Origin: Commensalibacter oyaizuii
GTDB lineage: Bacteria > Pseudomonadota > Alphaproteobacteria > Acetobacterales > Acetobacteraceae
Assembly (NCBI RefSeq): GCF_029953265.1
Contig: NZ_JASBAO010000001.1
Span: forward strand, 2,175,501 to 2,239,500
Reading direction: 5' to 3'
DNA: 64,000 nucleotides
Shown here in pieces: positions 15,633 to 25,204 of this stretch (positions are counted from its first letter, which is position 1; each line of letters starts with the position of its first letter). Made by a program: the position numbers and the translations under genes. The notes beneath the pieces were generated by a model that was given only the letters and a program-made list of their open reading frames with translations, did not search any database and had not been told where the DNA came from.

Positions 15633-18236
15633 ATGGTGTCCGTATTTATTGGACGTATGGTTGCCTTATGTTCTCGCCATGCCTGGTTTGTCATTATTTT
15701 TTATATTCTATTGGCAATCGCTTCAGTTTTTATAACTGTTAAAAGATTAGATATTACTACAGATACGACTAAAATGTTTTCAACCAGCATGGCATGGAAA
15801 CAGCGTTCTGATTGGATGGGTCAGAATTTTCCTCAACGTGAGAATTTGCTCGTTGCCTTGATCAAAGGAAATATTCCTGAAGAGGGAGAGGTCAGTGCAG
15901 AAGCGTTGGTTCGAATTTTAAGCAAGGATACTAAAAATTTCTCTTTCGTAAGCTATCCTGAGAATACTCCGTATTTGGTTAAAAATGGTTTGATGTTTTT
16001 GGATCCACCTATATTAGATGAAACATTAAATCGTATGATCCAAGCCCAACCTTTCTTAAGTAGTTTGGCTGCAGACCCTTCAATGAGGGGACTATTTGGT
16101 GCATTGGATATGGTGGTTTTAGGCATTAAAGAAAAACAAGTCGATTTAAGCCAGTACAATGATGCATTAAATGGGTTTGCGAACAATTTAACCTTGGCTG
16201 TTCAAGGTAAATCGGAACCTTTCTCTTGGGAAAAAAGTTTATCAGGACGTTTATCTGATATGGCAGGACAATATCAGATTGTTATTGCAAAACCAAAACA
16301 AAATTTAAATTCTTTTCAACCTTCTGGTCAGGCTGTATCTGTAATGCGCCAAGCGATTGCGGATTTACCTTATGTCAAAAGTGGCGTTGTAAAGGTTTAT
16401 ATTACTGGGGATGCACAATTAAATGATGAAGAATTTTCTACCGTCTTACATGGTATGGTTACAGGATTATTTGCTTCGTTTGTTTTGGTTGGGGGCTGGT
16501 TGTTTTTAGCTGTTCGAACGTGGCGGTTAATTTTTCCTATTTTATGGGTATTGTTTATTGGTTTGGTCATTACAACAGGATTTGCTGCGCTTGCGGTGGG
16601 TACTTTAAATTTAATTTCTGTATCTTTTGCTATTTTGTTTGTTAGTATTGCAGTAGATTTTGGTATACAATTCTCTGTACGTTTCCGAGGGCAAGAACAG
16701 ATTGATACTAATCAAAATGAATCAATTTATAAAGCCTTGGTTTTAACCGGAAAAGAAGCAGGACATCAGATTTTCACAGCTGCTGTTGCAGCAGCGGCGG
16801 GTTTTTTAGCCTTTACACCGACCAATTTTATTGGTGTTAAGCAATTAGGCTTAATTGCTGGGGTGGGCATGATTATTGCGTTCATTTGTACATTGACGCT
16901 GTTGCCAGCTTTACTCATGATATTAAAACCCAAAATTGTAAAAAAATTGGCTGGTTTTCCAAAAATGTACAAGATCGATGCTCAAGTTCGAAAATATCGT
17001 TTTGGAATATTATCAGTTTGTGCGTTGATAGCTGCCTTTGGCATCTTCTTACTGGCTGATCAAAAAGTGGCATTCGATGCTGATCCTTTTCATACAAAGG
17101 ATGCGAATTCTGAGGGGATGAGAGCGTTACATTTGATGATGGGGGATCCTAATGCAACACCTTACACGGCTGACGTTATCGTGGATTCTGCACAAGAAGC
17201 ACGGACAATAAGTGAAAAATTAGCTAAACTTTCTTTAGTGCGTAATGTTGTATGGTTAGGGTCTTTTGTTCCTGAAGATCAAGATACTAAATTACCAATG
17301 CTACAAAATGCAGCAACCATTTTATTACCAACTCTAAAAATTGATAACTTGGGTTCTAAACCAACACCAGAAAATTTGCGTAAATCATTGACCACTTTGT
17401 TACAAGGGCTTGAGTCGGTAAAACAAGATATACCAACAAATAGTGCCCTATATAAGATTCAAAAAGCATTGTTAAAAATGAAAACAATGTCCAATGCAGA
17501 TTTGATGAAGATCAATGATGATATGGTTGCTTTCCTACCGTTGTTGCTGCATCGTATAGAGACTATGCTTACGGTTAATACAACGACAATGAAAGATATC
17601 CCCCAATCATTGGTCGGTGATTATAAAACAAAATCAGGTAAATATCGTGTTGAAGTGTATCCTAAGGGAAGTAATTTAACAAACAAGCAGATTGCTGCAT
17701 TTGTGAAACAAGTTCAGTCCGTAGCGCCACAGGCTGCAGGAACTTCAGTTGATATTATTGAAAGTGCTAAAACTGTTGTGCATGCATTTTCAATAGCAGC
17801 ATTAATGGCGGTCGTCACTTTAGCAATTATTTTATTTATTGCTTTGCGTCATTTCGTTGATATGCTTTTGGTTTTAGCCCCGTTGATTTTATCGGGATTG
17901 ATGACAATTATTGTGATTGTTTTGGTTAATCAGCCTTTGAATTTTGCTAATATTATCACGTTACCTTTATTTTTGGGGGTAGGGGTATCCTTTAACATTT
18001 ATTTTGTTATGAATTGGCGTGAGGGAATAAAAAACCCACTCTCTTCCCCTACCGCTAGGGCTGTTTTATTTTCGGCATTAACAACAGGCACTGCATTTGG
18101 ATCACTAGCAGCATCTGCTCATCCTGGGACTGCCAGTATGGGAATATTATTGCTAATTTCCCTAGCTTGTACACTTGTAGCAACGTTGGTTTTTGTGCCA
18201 GCTTTGTTACCCAAAAGAGACATAGATGAGCATTAA
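15633..18236 (+). CDS. hpnN: Hopanoid-associated RND transporter HpnN
   Basis: This 867-residue inner-membrane protein is of the MMPL/RND type and in other bacteria moves hopanoids to the outer membrane. The topology is the RND pattern: one membrane helix (about residues 17-37), a large periplasmic domain with an SMAWKQRSDWM-like start, five helices around residues 275-440 including an SIAVDFGIQFSVR segment, a sixth crossing at 455, a second periplasmic domain, then five more helices. The SIAVDFGIQF motif is typical of HpnN. No other hopanoid gene lies in the window. It converges on rdgB with an 11-base gap. Confidence 0.92.
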   Translation: MVSVFIGRMVALCSRHAWFVIIFYILLAIASVFITVKRLDITTDTTKMFSTSMAWKQRSDWMGQNFPQRENLLVALIKGNIPEEGEVSAEALVRILSKDTKNFSFVSYPENTPYLVKNGLMFLDPPILDETLNRMIQAQPFLSSLAADPSMRGLFGALDMVVLGIKEKQVDLSQYNDALNGFANNLTLAVQGKSEPFSWEKSLSGRLSDMAGQYQIVIAKPKQNLNSFQPSGQAVSVMRQAIADLPYVKSGVVKVYITGDAQLNDEEFSTVLHGMVTGLFASFVLVGGWLFLAVRTWRLIFPILWVLFIGLVITTGFAALAVGTLNLISVSFAILFVSIAVDFGIQFSVRFRGQEQIDTNQNESIYKALVLTGKEAGHQIFTAAVAAAAGFLAFTPTNFIGVKQLGLIAGVGMIIAFICTLTLLPALLMILKPKIVKKLAGFPKMYKIDAQVRKYRFGILSVCALIAAFGIFLLADQKVAFDADPFHTKDANSEGMRALHLMMGDPNATPYTADVIVDSAQEARTISEKLAKLSLVRNVVWLGSFVPEDQDTKLPMLQNAATILLPTLKIDNLGSKPTPENLRKSLTTLLQGLESVKQDIPTNSALYKIQKALLKMKTMSNADLMKINDDMVAFLPLLLHRIETMLTVNTTTMKDIPQSLVGDYKTKSGKYRVEVYPKGSNLTNKQIAAFVKQVQSVAPQAAGTSVDIIESAKTVVHAFSIAALMAVVTLAIILFIALRHFVDMLLVLAPLILSGLMTIIVIVLVNQPLNFANIITLPLFLGVGVSFNIYFVMNWREGIKNPLSSPTARAVLFSALTTGTAFGSLAASAHPGTASMGILLLISLACTLVATLVFVPALLPKRDIDEH

Positions 18237-18247
18237 ATACAAGAGGA

Positions 18248-18856
18248 TTAAAAACAAGTTTTAATAAATTTTTGAAAAGCTAACGCACGATGGCTGATTC
18301 TGTTTTTTTCTGCATCGGTCATCTCTGCAAAGGTTTTATCATAACTAACGGGTTGGAAAACAGGATCATAGCCGTGACCATGATCGCCACGGGGAGGCCA
18401 GATGAAATCTCCATCAATGCGACCTTCGAATTCTTGAGTTTTACCGTTAGGTAAGGCGATGCATAATACAGAAATAAAATAAGCTGCCCAGTTTTGGTGG
18501 TTGGATAATTTGTCGTGAATTAAACGCATAGCCATTGGGTAATCTTTGCTGGGGCCTGCCCAACGTGCAGAATATAACCCTGGATCTCCATTTAATGCAT
18601 CGATACAAAATCCTGAATCGTCAGCCAAAGCAGTCATATTAGCTGCCTTGGCGGCTGATAACGCTTTGATTTTAGCATTTTCATGAAAAGTACTGCCAGT
18701 TTCTTCTGGTTCAGTTAGGTTGAGATCTTTGGCAGAGTAGATTTGAATCTGAAAAGGTTTGAGTAATTCTTCTATTTCTTTGGCTTTTCCAGAATTATGG
18801 GTTGCAATGACAATTTTCGAGCCACAGGGGATTTTAATGTTAGGGGAGATAGACAT
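18248..18856 (-). CDS. rdgB: XTP/dITP pyrophosphatase (RdgB/HAM1)
   Basis: A house-cleaning enzyme that hydrolyses deaminated purine triphosphates to monophosphates. The 202-residue sequence has the N-terminal ATHNSGKAKEI nucleotide loop, the TGSTFHENA and ALADDSGFCIDAL motifs with catalytic acids, and the C-terminal GYDPVF and SHRALA motifs. All are in the normal order and the length is normal. It is transcribed against hpnN. A short upstream region separates it from the divergent aldo/keto reductase. Confidence 0.95.
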   Translation of the reverse strand: MSISPNIKIPCGSKIVIATHNSGKAKEIEELLKPFQIQIYSAKDLNLTEPEETGSTFHENAKIKALSAAKAANMTALADDSGFCIDALNGDPGLYSARWAGPSKDYPMAMRLIHDKLSNHQNWAAYFISVLCIALPNGKTQEFEGRIDGDFIWPPRGDHGHGYDPVFQPVSYDKTFAEMTDAEKNRISHRALAFQKFIKTCF

Positions 18857-19113
18857 AATACGCCTTAGATTGGTTTGATTTGGATTCTTCTTTATGAAGG
18901 TGATATTATTTTAAATGGTTGCTTTTCATTAAAATTTCATCAACACTAATAGAATAATTTGTTTACACTATAGTGATGATTGCTGATAAAGGCAAAGCTT
19001 CTTGTCGGCAAAGAGTATGATTGCCTATGCTATCTTTTAGCACAGATCATAATTATCATTTATAGATAGAGTTCATCATATTGTTAAGAATTCCACTATA
19101 AAAGGCACTGAAA

Positions 19114-20028
19114 ATGGTTCAAACACTTAACGCAAAATCTGCAGGAACATTCAAACTGGGGGGGGATATTGAAATTAATCGCATGGGTTTCGGAGCTATG
19201 CGTATCGTTGGAGAGGGTGTTTGGGGAGAGCCCAAAGATCGTGCCCAAGTGATTGCAACGTTGAAGCGTGTGGTAGAGTTAGGGATCAATTTTATTGATA
19301 CTGCAGATAGTTATGGCCCTTATATTAGTGAAGATTTAATACGTGAGGCATTATATCCTTATGATTCTAATTTATTAATTGGCACTAAGGCAGGACATAC
19401 TCGTCATGGTCCTGATATCTGGCGTCCCATTGGTAGCCCAGATTATTTACGTCAATGTGTATTAATGAGTATGCGTAGATTGAAATTAGATTATATTAAA
19501 TTCTGGCAATTGCATCGTGTAGCAGAAGATACACCCCCTGAGGTGCAGTTCGAAGCAATAGCTAAAATGCAACAGGAGGGATTGATCCGCCATGTTGGGT
19601 TGTCTGCGGTGGGTATAAAAATGATTAAACGCGCACAAGCGTTTTTCAATGTTGTTTCCGTACAAAATAAATATAATTTGATCAATCGAGAATCAGAAGC
19701 AGTTGTTCAGTATTGTAAGGAACAAAATATTGCTTTTATTCCTTACGCCCCTCTAGACCAAGGAACTTTTGAAGAAGGACCTGTTTTAGCTCAGATAATG
19801 CAATGCCACGATGCCACTGCTCGTCAGATTGCTTTGGCATGGTTATTAAAATGTTCAGGAAATATGATTCCCATACCAGGGACAGGAAGTGTAAGACATT
19901 TAGAAGAAAACACAGCTGCAGTTAATATAAAATTATCAGACGAAGAATGGGGGCAATTGAATGAAGAAGGGCGTAAACAGTGGGATATTCGTAAGGGATC
20001 TGTGAAATTATATTTGAAAGAGGAATAA
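19114..20028 (+). CDS. Aldo/keto reductase
   Basis: This 304-residue NAD(P)H-dependent oxidoreductase has the (beta/alpha)8 aldo/keto reductase fold. The catalytic tetrad can be placed: D and Y in FIDTADSYG, K in LIGTKAGH, H in WQLHRV. The C-terminal cofactor pocket has IPIPGTGSVRHLEEN. The substrate cannot be told from sequence. The gene stands alone between rdgB and the penicillin-binding protein and is followed by a long AT-rich inverted repeat. The closest general type is the oxidoreductase group often annotated as pyridoxal-reductase-like or general stress reductases. Confidence 0.9.
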   Translation: MVQTLNAKSAGTFKLGGDIEINRMGFGAMRIVGEGVWGEPKDRAQVIATLKRVVELGINFIDTADSYGPYISEDLIREALYPYDSNLLIGTKAGHTRHGPDIWRPIGSPDYLRQCVLMSMRRLKLDYIKFWQLHRVAEDTPPEVQFEAIAKMQQEGLIRHVGLSAVGIKMIKRAQAFFNVVSVQNKYNLINRESEAVVQYCKEQNIAFIPYAPLDQGTFEEGPVLAQIMQCHDATARQIALAWLLKCSGNMIPIPGTGSVRHLEENTAAVNIKLSDEEWGQLNEEGRKQWDIRKGSVKLYLKEE

Positions 20029-20077
20029 AAATTCATATTATGGCCCTATTTGAATTATTTTAATTTCTTAAGAAGAT

Positions 20078-20116
20078 AGGTATATAAGAAAATTATAATG
20101 ATTTTCTTATATACCT
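20078..20116. repeat. 16-base-pair inverted repeat
   Basis: AGGTATATAAGAAAAT (20078-20093) and ATTTTCTTATATACCT (20101-20116) are perfect inverted repeats around a seven-base loop. It lies 50 bases after the aldo/keto reductase and 28 bases before the PBP gene. No T tract follows directly, so terminator activity is uncertain. Confidence 0.6.
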
Positions 20117-20143
20117 TATATTAATTAATAGAGCTTTTTTTAT

Positions 20144-22672
20144 ATGTCTCCTGAGCGTCCTGATATGCATGATTCTAATCATAAACGTCCCGTACAAAAT
20201 CATTTACGTCGTCCACGATATCGGATTTGGCGGTTATTGATTGGAACAATTGCTGGACTGTTCTTGTTTATTTTAGTTGGTGGTGGGGTATTTGCTTGGG
20301 TTAAGTACGAAAGTGCAATCCGAGGATTACCAACGGTTGTTGGTCTTCGTAATTATTCGCCTCCAGTTATGAGTCGTATTTACTCCAATGATGATCATAT
20401 TGTGGCTGAATTGGCTGCTGAACGGCGTTTATTTGTTCCGATTGGCGCTATTCCTAAACGGGTAAAAGATGCTTTTATTGCAACCGAAGATAAGAATTTC
20501 TATACGCACGGTGGGGTCGACCCTTTGGCAATTACGCGTGCAGTTATTCAGGATATTTTCCGGGTAAAAGGTAAACGCTTGGTTGGAGCTTCAACAATTA
20601 CCCAGCAAGTAGCACGTAATATGCTGTTAAACAATGATCGTAAGTTGGAGCGCAAGATTAAAGAAGCCATTTTGGCTATGCGCATTGAGCAGTCTTTGAC
20701 CAAAGATCAGATTTTAGAAATATATTTAAATGAAATTTATCTTGGGGCTGGTGCTTATGGTGTTGCTGCAGCTGCACAAATTTATTTTCATAAAAATTTA
20801 GATCAATTAACAACGGCAGAGGCTGCGTATTTAGGTGGATTACCAAAATCACCTTATAATTATGATTTATTTCGTGACCCAGCTACAGCCAAGCAACGCA
20901 GAGACTTCGTATTAAGCCGTATGGAGGATACTGGAGCAATTACAAAAGAAGAAAAAGCACGATTTCAAGCCGAACCTCTGTTACCAAGAAATTCGGTTAA
21001 TCGTCGTGGCCCTCTTCCTGGTACGGAATGGTTTGGCGAAGCCGTTCGTAGAGATTTAATAGATCGATATGGTCTAGAGAAAACAATGCAGGGTGGATTG
21101 GAAGTCCACACTTCTTTAGATTTAAAAAATCAGACTTTAGCAACCAATTTAATGCGTCAGGCTTTAATGAAGTACGATCGTAATCACGGTTGGCGTGGGG
21201 CTGTCGCCCATTTAGGGGGGGAGGCAACCCAGCAATGGGTGGAAATTCTAGGGAAACAAAAAGCTCCAGCTGGAATTTTGCCCAATTGGCGTTTGGCAAT
21301 GGTTTTAAATGCTCGCAATGGCAGTGTTGGCTGGTTAGAAGGAAGTAAAAAAAATCCTCAACAACATCAAGGAGCGCTAACTTCCAAAGATTTAGCTTGG
21401 TCAAAACGCCGTCCTTTAAAAGATGGTGACATTATTATGGTCGAGCCATTATCTGAGGGGGACAATGTTGCACTGCGTCAAGTTCCTTTGGTAGAGGGGG
21501 CTTTGGTTTCGATGGATGTTAAAACAGGACGTGTCATATCCATGTTTGGGGGGTGGTCTTTTGCAGAATCACAGTTCAATCGTGCAACCCAAGCATTGCG
21601 TCAACCAGGGTCTTCTTTTAAACCTATTGTTTATCTGGCAGGAATGGAAAAGGATATTCCACCCTCTCAGATATTTATGGATTCTCCTTTCTCTGTTGGG
21701 GATTGGCATCCTAACAATTATGAAAAGAATTTTTGGGGACCGACAGTACTACATAATGGCTTAAGATATTCTCGCAATTTGGTTACTATTCGTTTAGCAG
21801 CACAAATCGGAATGGAGGCTGTTGCCAATCTTTCGATTGCGTTAGGTGAAGTTGATTCAATGCCAAAGGTTTTACCTGCGGTTTTAGGGGCGGTTGAAAC
21901 TACGGTTTTACGTCATGCTGGCGCATACGCCAGTATTGCTGCAGGCGGGGTTGTTGTTCATCCGACGTTGATTGATTATATTCAAGATCGTAATGGTAAG
22001 GTGATTTGGCGACCTGAAGGGGTAGTGGCTAATAACACTAACGATCCTAATCAATTGCCAAGTTTCACCGATAATCGAAAACGTGCTGCGTCCGAGCAAA
22101 GTGCTTATCAAATTATAACCATGATGGAAGACGTTATGAGACGAGGAACTGGTTTTAGTGCCAGCAAGGGAATCGATATGCCTATTGCTGGGAAAACAGG
22201 GACCAGTCAAAATTTCAACGATGCATGGTTTGCAGGCTTTTCCCCTGATGTTGTAACAATTATTTGGTTTGGATACGATCAACCTAAAACGTTAGGTCGT
22301 GGCATGGCTGGTGGGGTGTTGGCGGGACCAGTTTGGAATGCTTATATGAAACAAGTTTTATCTGAATACGCCAAACGTGATTTTATTAAACCACCAGGCG
22401 TTACCATGGCCAGTTATAGTACAAGTCGTGGTATGGTTACGGATGCATTTAAAGAAGATCAGGTTCCTGGAGCAAGTATTAATTTGAAACGAGGTGCTGC
22501 AACAGGTGCGTTAACTGCTGCGGATACGGGGGCCGAGAATGTTCCAGATTCAGAGGAAACAATGGGAGATGGTTTAAATGGCGGTGCCTATACTGGGGGT
22601 AAGATCAATAGCAGGCCTTCCCAACCTTCATCATCAGAGGGTGGAGATATTGGTATGGGGGGATTATACTAA
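20144..22672 (+). CDS. mrcA: Penicillin-binding protein 1A
   Basis: This bifunctional class A cell-wall synthase is 842 residues long. A cytoplasmic basic tail is followed by one membrane anchor (about residues 31-53). The glycosyltransferase domain (GT51) holds E115 in the ATEDKNFYTHGG motif and QVARNMLL and LNEIYLG motifs. The transpeptidase domain has S490-S-F-K, then SRN at about 545 and KTGTSQNF at about 685. All three active-site motifs are intact. The C-terminal 70 residues are glycine/serine-rich. An ATG at 20165 is an alternative start. Confidence 0.95.
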   Translation: MSPERPDMHDSNHKRPVQNHLRRPRYRIWRLLIGTIAGLFLFILVGGGVFAWVKYESAIRGLPTVVGLRNYSPPVMSRIYSNDDHIVAELAAERRLFVPIGAIPKRVKDAFIATEDKNFYTHGGVDPLAITRAVIQDIFRVKGKRLVGASTITQQVARNMLLNNDRKLERKIKEAILAMRIEQSLTKDQILEIYLNEIYLGAGAYGVAAAAQIYFHKNLDQLTTAEAAYLGGLPKSPYNYDLFRDPATAKQRRDFVLSRMEDTGAITKEEKARFQAEPLLPRNSVNRRGPLPGTEWFGEAVRRDLIDRYGLEKTMQGGLEVHTSLDLKNQTLATNLMRQALMKYDRNHGWRGAVAHLGGEATQQWVEILGKQKAPAGILPNWRLAMVLNARNGSVGWLEGSKKNPQQHQGALTSKDLAWSKRRPLKDGDIIMVEPLSEGDNVALRQVPLVEGALVSMDVKTGRVISMFGGWSFAESQFNRATQALRQPGSSFKPIVYLAGMEKDIPPSQIFMDSPFSVGDWHPNNYEKNFWGPTVLHNGLRYSRNLVTIRLAAQIGMEAVANLSIALGEVDSMPKVLPAVLGAVETTVLRHAGAYASIAAGGVVVHPTLIDYIQDRNGKVIWRPEGVVANNTNDPNQLPSFTDNRKRAASEQSAYQIITMMEDVMRRGTGFSASKGIDMPIAGKTGTSQNFNDAWFAGFSPDVVTIIWFGYDQPKTLGRGMAGGVLAGPVWNAYMKQVLSEYAKRDFIKPPGVTMASYSTSRGMVTDAFKEDQVPGASINLKRGAATGALTAADTGAENVPDSEETMGDGLNGGAYTGGKINSRPSQPSSSEGGDIGMGGLY

Positions 22673-22743
22673 TCTAGCTTGTTTTTAAATAAAAATCTTG
22701 TTAGTAATGTTAAGAATTATTTGCATTTGAAAGATAAGAGTAT

Positions 22744-23875
22744 ATGTCTGCGGAAAGCGAAGCACTTTATCAAACGATCGAGCAGTCTTTAGAACTGCTG
22801 AGGAGGCATCTTTGACTGGGATGTTGCTTTAGATCGTCTTGCGGAATTAAATAATCAAATTGAAGACCCAAATTTATGGGATGATACCGAAAATGCACAA
22901 AAAATCATGCAGGAGCGAACATACCTTACGAATCAGATCGAAATGGTTCAGCGGTTAGAACGTGAATGTAAAGATAATCTTGAAATGATAGAGCTTGCAG
23001 AAATAGAAGGTGATCAAGCAATTATTCAAGATTCCCTAACGAATCTGCAAGTGTTAGAAAAAGAAGTTAAGCGGTTAGAAATTGAAAGTTTATTGTCAGG
23101 TGAAGCTGATCGTAATGATTGTTATATCGAAGTAAATTCAGGTGCAGGGGGAACCGAAGCACAAGATTGGGCAGAAATGTTACTGCGTATGTATACACGT
23201 TGGGCTGAACAACGGGGATATAAAGTATCTTTTATGGAAAGTACAGAGGGTGAACAGGCAGGGATTAAATCCGCAACTTTACAGATCAGCGGTATTAATG
23301 CTTATGGTTGGTTAAAGACCGAGGCTGGTGTTCATCGTTTAGTACGTATTTCGCCTTTTGACTCGGCGAAACGCCGTCATACGTCCTTTGCATCCGTTTG
23401 GGTATATCCTGTCATTGATGATTCAATTCAAATTGATATTAATGAATCTGATTTGAAAATAGATACGTATCGTGCCTCTGGTGCGGGGGGGCAGCATATT
23501 AATAAAACGGAATCAGCTATCCGAATTACTCATGTGCCAACAGGTATTATTGTGGCCTGTCAAAATGATCGTTCTCAACATCGTAATCGTGCAACCGCTA
23601 TGGAAATGTTAAAAGCACGTTTGTACGAAGCTGAATTGCAAAAACGAGAAGAGCAAGCCGCCCAAACAGAGGCAAGTAAGACCGATATTGGATGGGGGCA
23701 TCAAATTAGGTCGTATGTATTAGCGCCCTATCAATTAGTAAAAGATTTACGTACAGAGGTTGAAAAGACTAATCCTCAAGCGGTTTTGGATGGGGATTTA
23801 GACGATTTTATGGCTGCTGCTTTGGCATTGCGTGTTGGGGCTACAAGATCAGAGGCTAGTGCACAAGCATCTTGA
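22744..23875 (+). CDS. prfB: Peptide chain release factor 2, with programmed frameshift
   Basis: RF2 terminates translation at UGA and UAA. The gene has two frames: 23 codons from ATG 22744 run to CTT followed by an in-frame TGA (22813-22815). A +1 shift continues from GAC 22814 to 23875, giving 376 residues. The second frame has the SPF tripeptide that reads the stop codon (about residues 203-205) and the GGQ loop (about 248-250). It is flanked by an 84-base gap to the PBP gene and by the TonB cluster. Annotating only the frame from 22907 would lose the N-terminus. Confidence 0.95.
22800..22816 (+). promoter_or_regulatory. prfB programmed +1 frameshift site
   Basis: An internal Shine-Dalgarno-like GAGGAGG (22800-22806) sits three bases before CTT-TGA-C. 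This matches the layout of the classic RF2 autoregulatory site: low RF2 lets the ribosome pause at UGA and slip +1. Confidence 0.95.
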
Positions 23876-23912
23876 TGAAAACAATTTTAGGTTAAGTAGG
23901 TAGTGTTGATTA

Positions 23913-24629
23913 ATGGTCAATTTGAACGAGCGTCATCCTGTTGAGCACATAGTTGGTTTTATTGGAGTCATTTTACTTCATATTTTAGTAATATGGGTCT
24001 TAGTGATTTTGATGCGTTCTGATAAAGATACTACGGCTGAATTATTGCCAATGCAGGTGCAAATTGTTGATGTTGCATCATCGGCTTCATCATCATCTGC
24101 AGCTTCCTCGCAACCGCCTGCACCTGAAATGATTATGCCCCCTCCACCTGAGATGGAACCCCCACCCATTAATACTGAGGCACCACCGCAACCCAAGCCC
24201 CCTCCAGTAGTTAAACAACCCAAAGTTAAGAAGCCTAAAGTAACGCATCCTTCAAATAGTGAACCATCACAAGAGCCATCACCAAATCTTTCTGCTCAAG
24301 CTGGTACAAAGGGGCAAGGAGCTTCGACAGCAGGAAGTGGCCCACCCGATCGTAGTGCAGGTAGCCGTCCGATTAATGGTGCACAAATTCAATATCCCCC
24401 TGATATGGAGGCCATTGGTAAAGAGGGACGTGTTATTTTATCTTGTGATGTTGAAACAAATGGTTCAACAAGTAATTGTACAGCTATTTCGGTTAATGGT
24501 GGTAGTTCTTTCAAAGAGGCAGCTTTAAACTATGCGCGTCGCGCACGTTATCGTCCCGCTACGCGTAATGGAGTGCCTGTTAAAGAGTATGGGCATCGTT
24601 ATACAGTAACGTTTAGATTGAGTGATTAG
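23913..24629 (+). CDS. tonB: Energy transducer TonB
   Basis: TonB carries energy from the ExbBD proton channel to outer-membrane receptors. The 238-residue protein has one N-terminal membrane helix (about residues 13-34), a serine-rich stretch, a long proline-rich periplasmic linker (about residues 60-110) with PPPPEMEPPP-like runs, and a TonB C-terminal domain (about 150-238) beginning at a RPINGAQIQYP segment and containing a YRPATRNGVPV strand. It heads a cluster with a short TonB paralogue, exbB and two exbD genes and could serve the TPP-controlled receptor further on. Confidence 0.92.
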   Translation: MVNLNERHPVEHIVGFIGVILLHILVIWVLVILMRSDKDTTAELLPMQVQIVDVASSASSSSAASSQPPAPEMIMPPPPEMEPPPINTEAPPQPKPPPVVKQPKVKKPKVTHPSNSEPSQEPSPNLSAQAGTKGQGASTAGSGPPDRSAGSRPINGAQIQYPPDMEAIGKEGRVILSCDVETNGSTSNCTAISVNGGSSFKEAALNYARRARYRPATRNGVPVKEYGHRYTVTFRLSD

Positions 24630-24672
24630 ATGTTTTTTAAAGAATAAATCATTGGGAATAAAGGAGAAATGA

Positions 24673-25098
24673 TTGACAGAGTTGTATAATCTTCTAGCTA
24701 TGTTTTTTTCAGTTATTTTCTTTTTGATTGCGTCACTGGGAACGATGGGTCAAGCTGTCGAAAATTGGTTCAAATACAATTTAAGGCATTTTTGGACATC
24801 AGATGGAAATCAAACAGAGAAAAAAGCTGGAAGTAAACCTATTAACGGCGTACGGATCTTTTACCCTAGGGATATGAGGACGGCTGGTAAAGAAGGGAAG
24901 GTTATACTGACTTGTACGATAAAAATCAGCGGTGAGACAAGTGATTGTAAAATTGAACGATCTAGTGGGGAAAAATCGTTTGATAGTGAGGCATTATCTT
25001 ATGTAAGCAAGGCGCGTTTTCGCCCTGCTATGCGCAATGGGATCCCTGTAACTGAGTATAATCATCGCTATGCAGTTCGCTTTAGTTTAGCGAACTGA
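24673..25098 (+). CDS. Short TonB-like paralogue
   Basis: A 141-residue protein in which a membrane segment (about residues 5-25) is joined by only some 35 residues to a TonB C-terminal domain closely parallel to that of the gene before it (RPINGAQIQYP matched by KPINGVRIFYP; RYRPATRNGVPV matched by RFRPAMRNGIPV). The proline-rich spacer is missing. The start is TTG 24673, backed by AAGGAG six bases upstream; the ATG at 24669 is out of frame and stops at once. It probably arose by duplication. How it could span the periplasm is unclear. Confidence 0.85.
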   Translation: MTELYNLLAMFFSVIFFLIASLGTMGQAVENWFKYNLRHFWTSDGNQTEKKAGSKPINGVRIFYPRDMRTAGKEGKVILTCTIKISGETSDCKIERSSGEKSFDSEALSYVSKARFRPAMRNGIPVTEYNHRYAVRFSLAN

Positions 25099-25204
25099 TT
25101 AAGAAACTATGGATAAAAATAGGTTCGTATCGCTTAAAATTGGTACAAAGCCTAAATATGACTTGGTATTTTGCTTTATTGATTTGTAAGGAATATGGTT
25201 AAGC

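Noticed and set aside
24673-24675. Frameshift or pseudogene status of the short TonB-like gene
   Set aside because: The frame is fully open from a TTG with a strong ribosome site and the C-terminal domain is intact, so the absence of an ATG start was not taken as damage.
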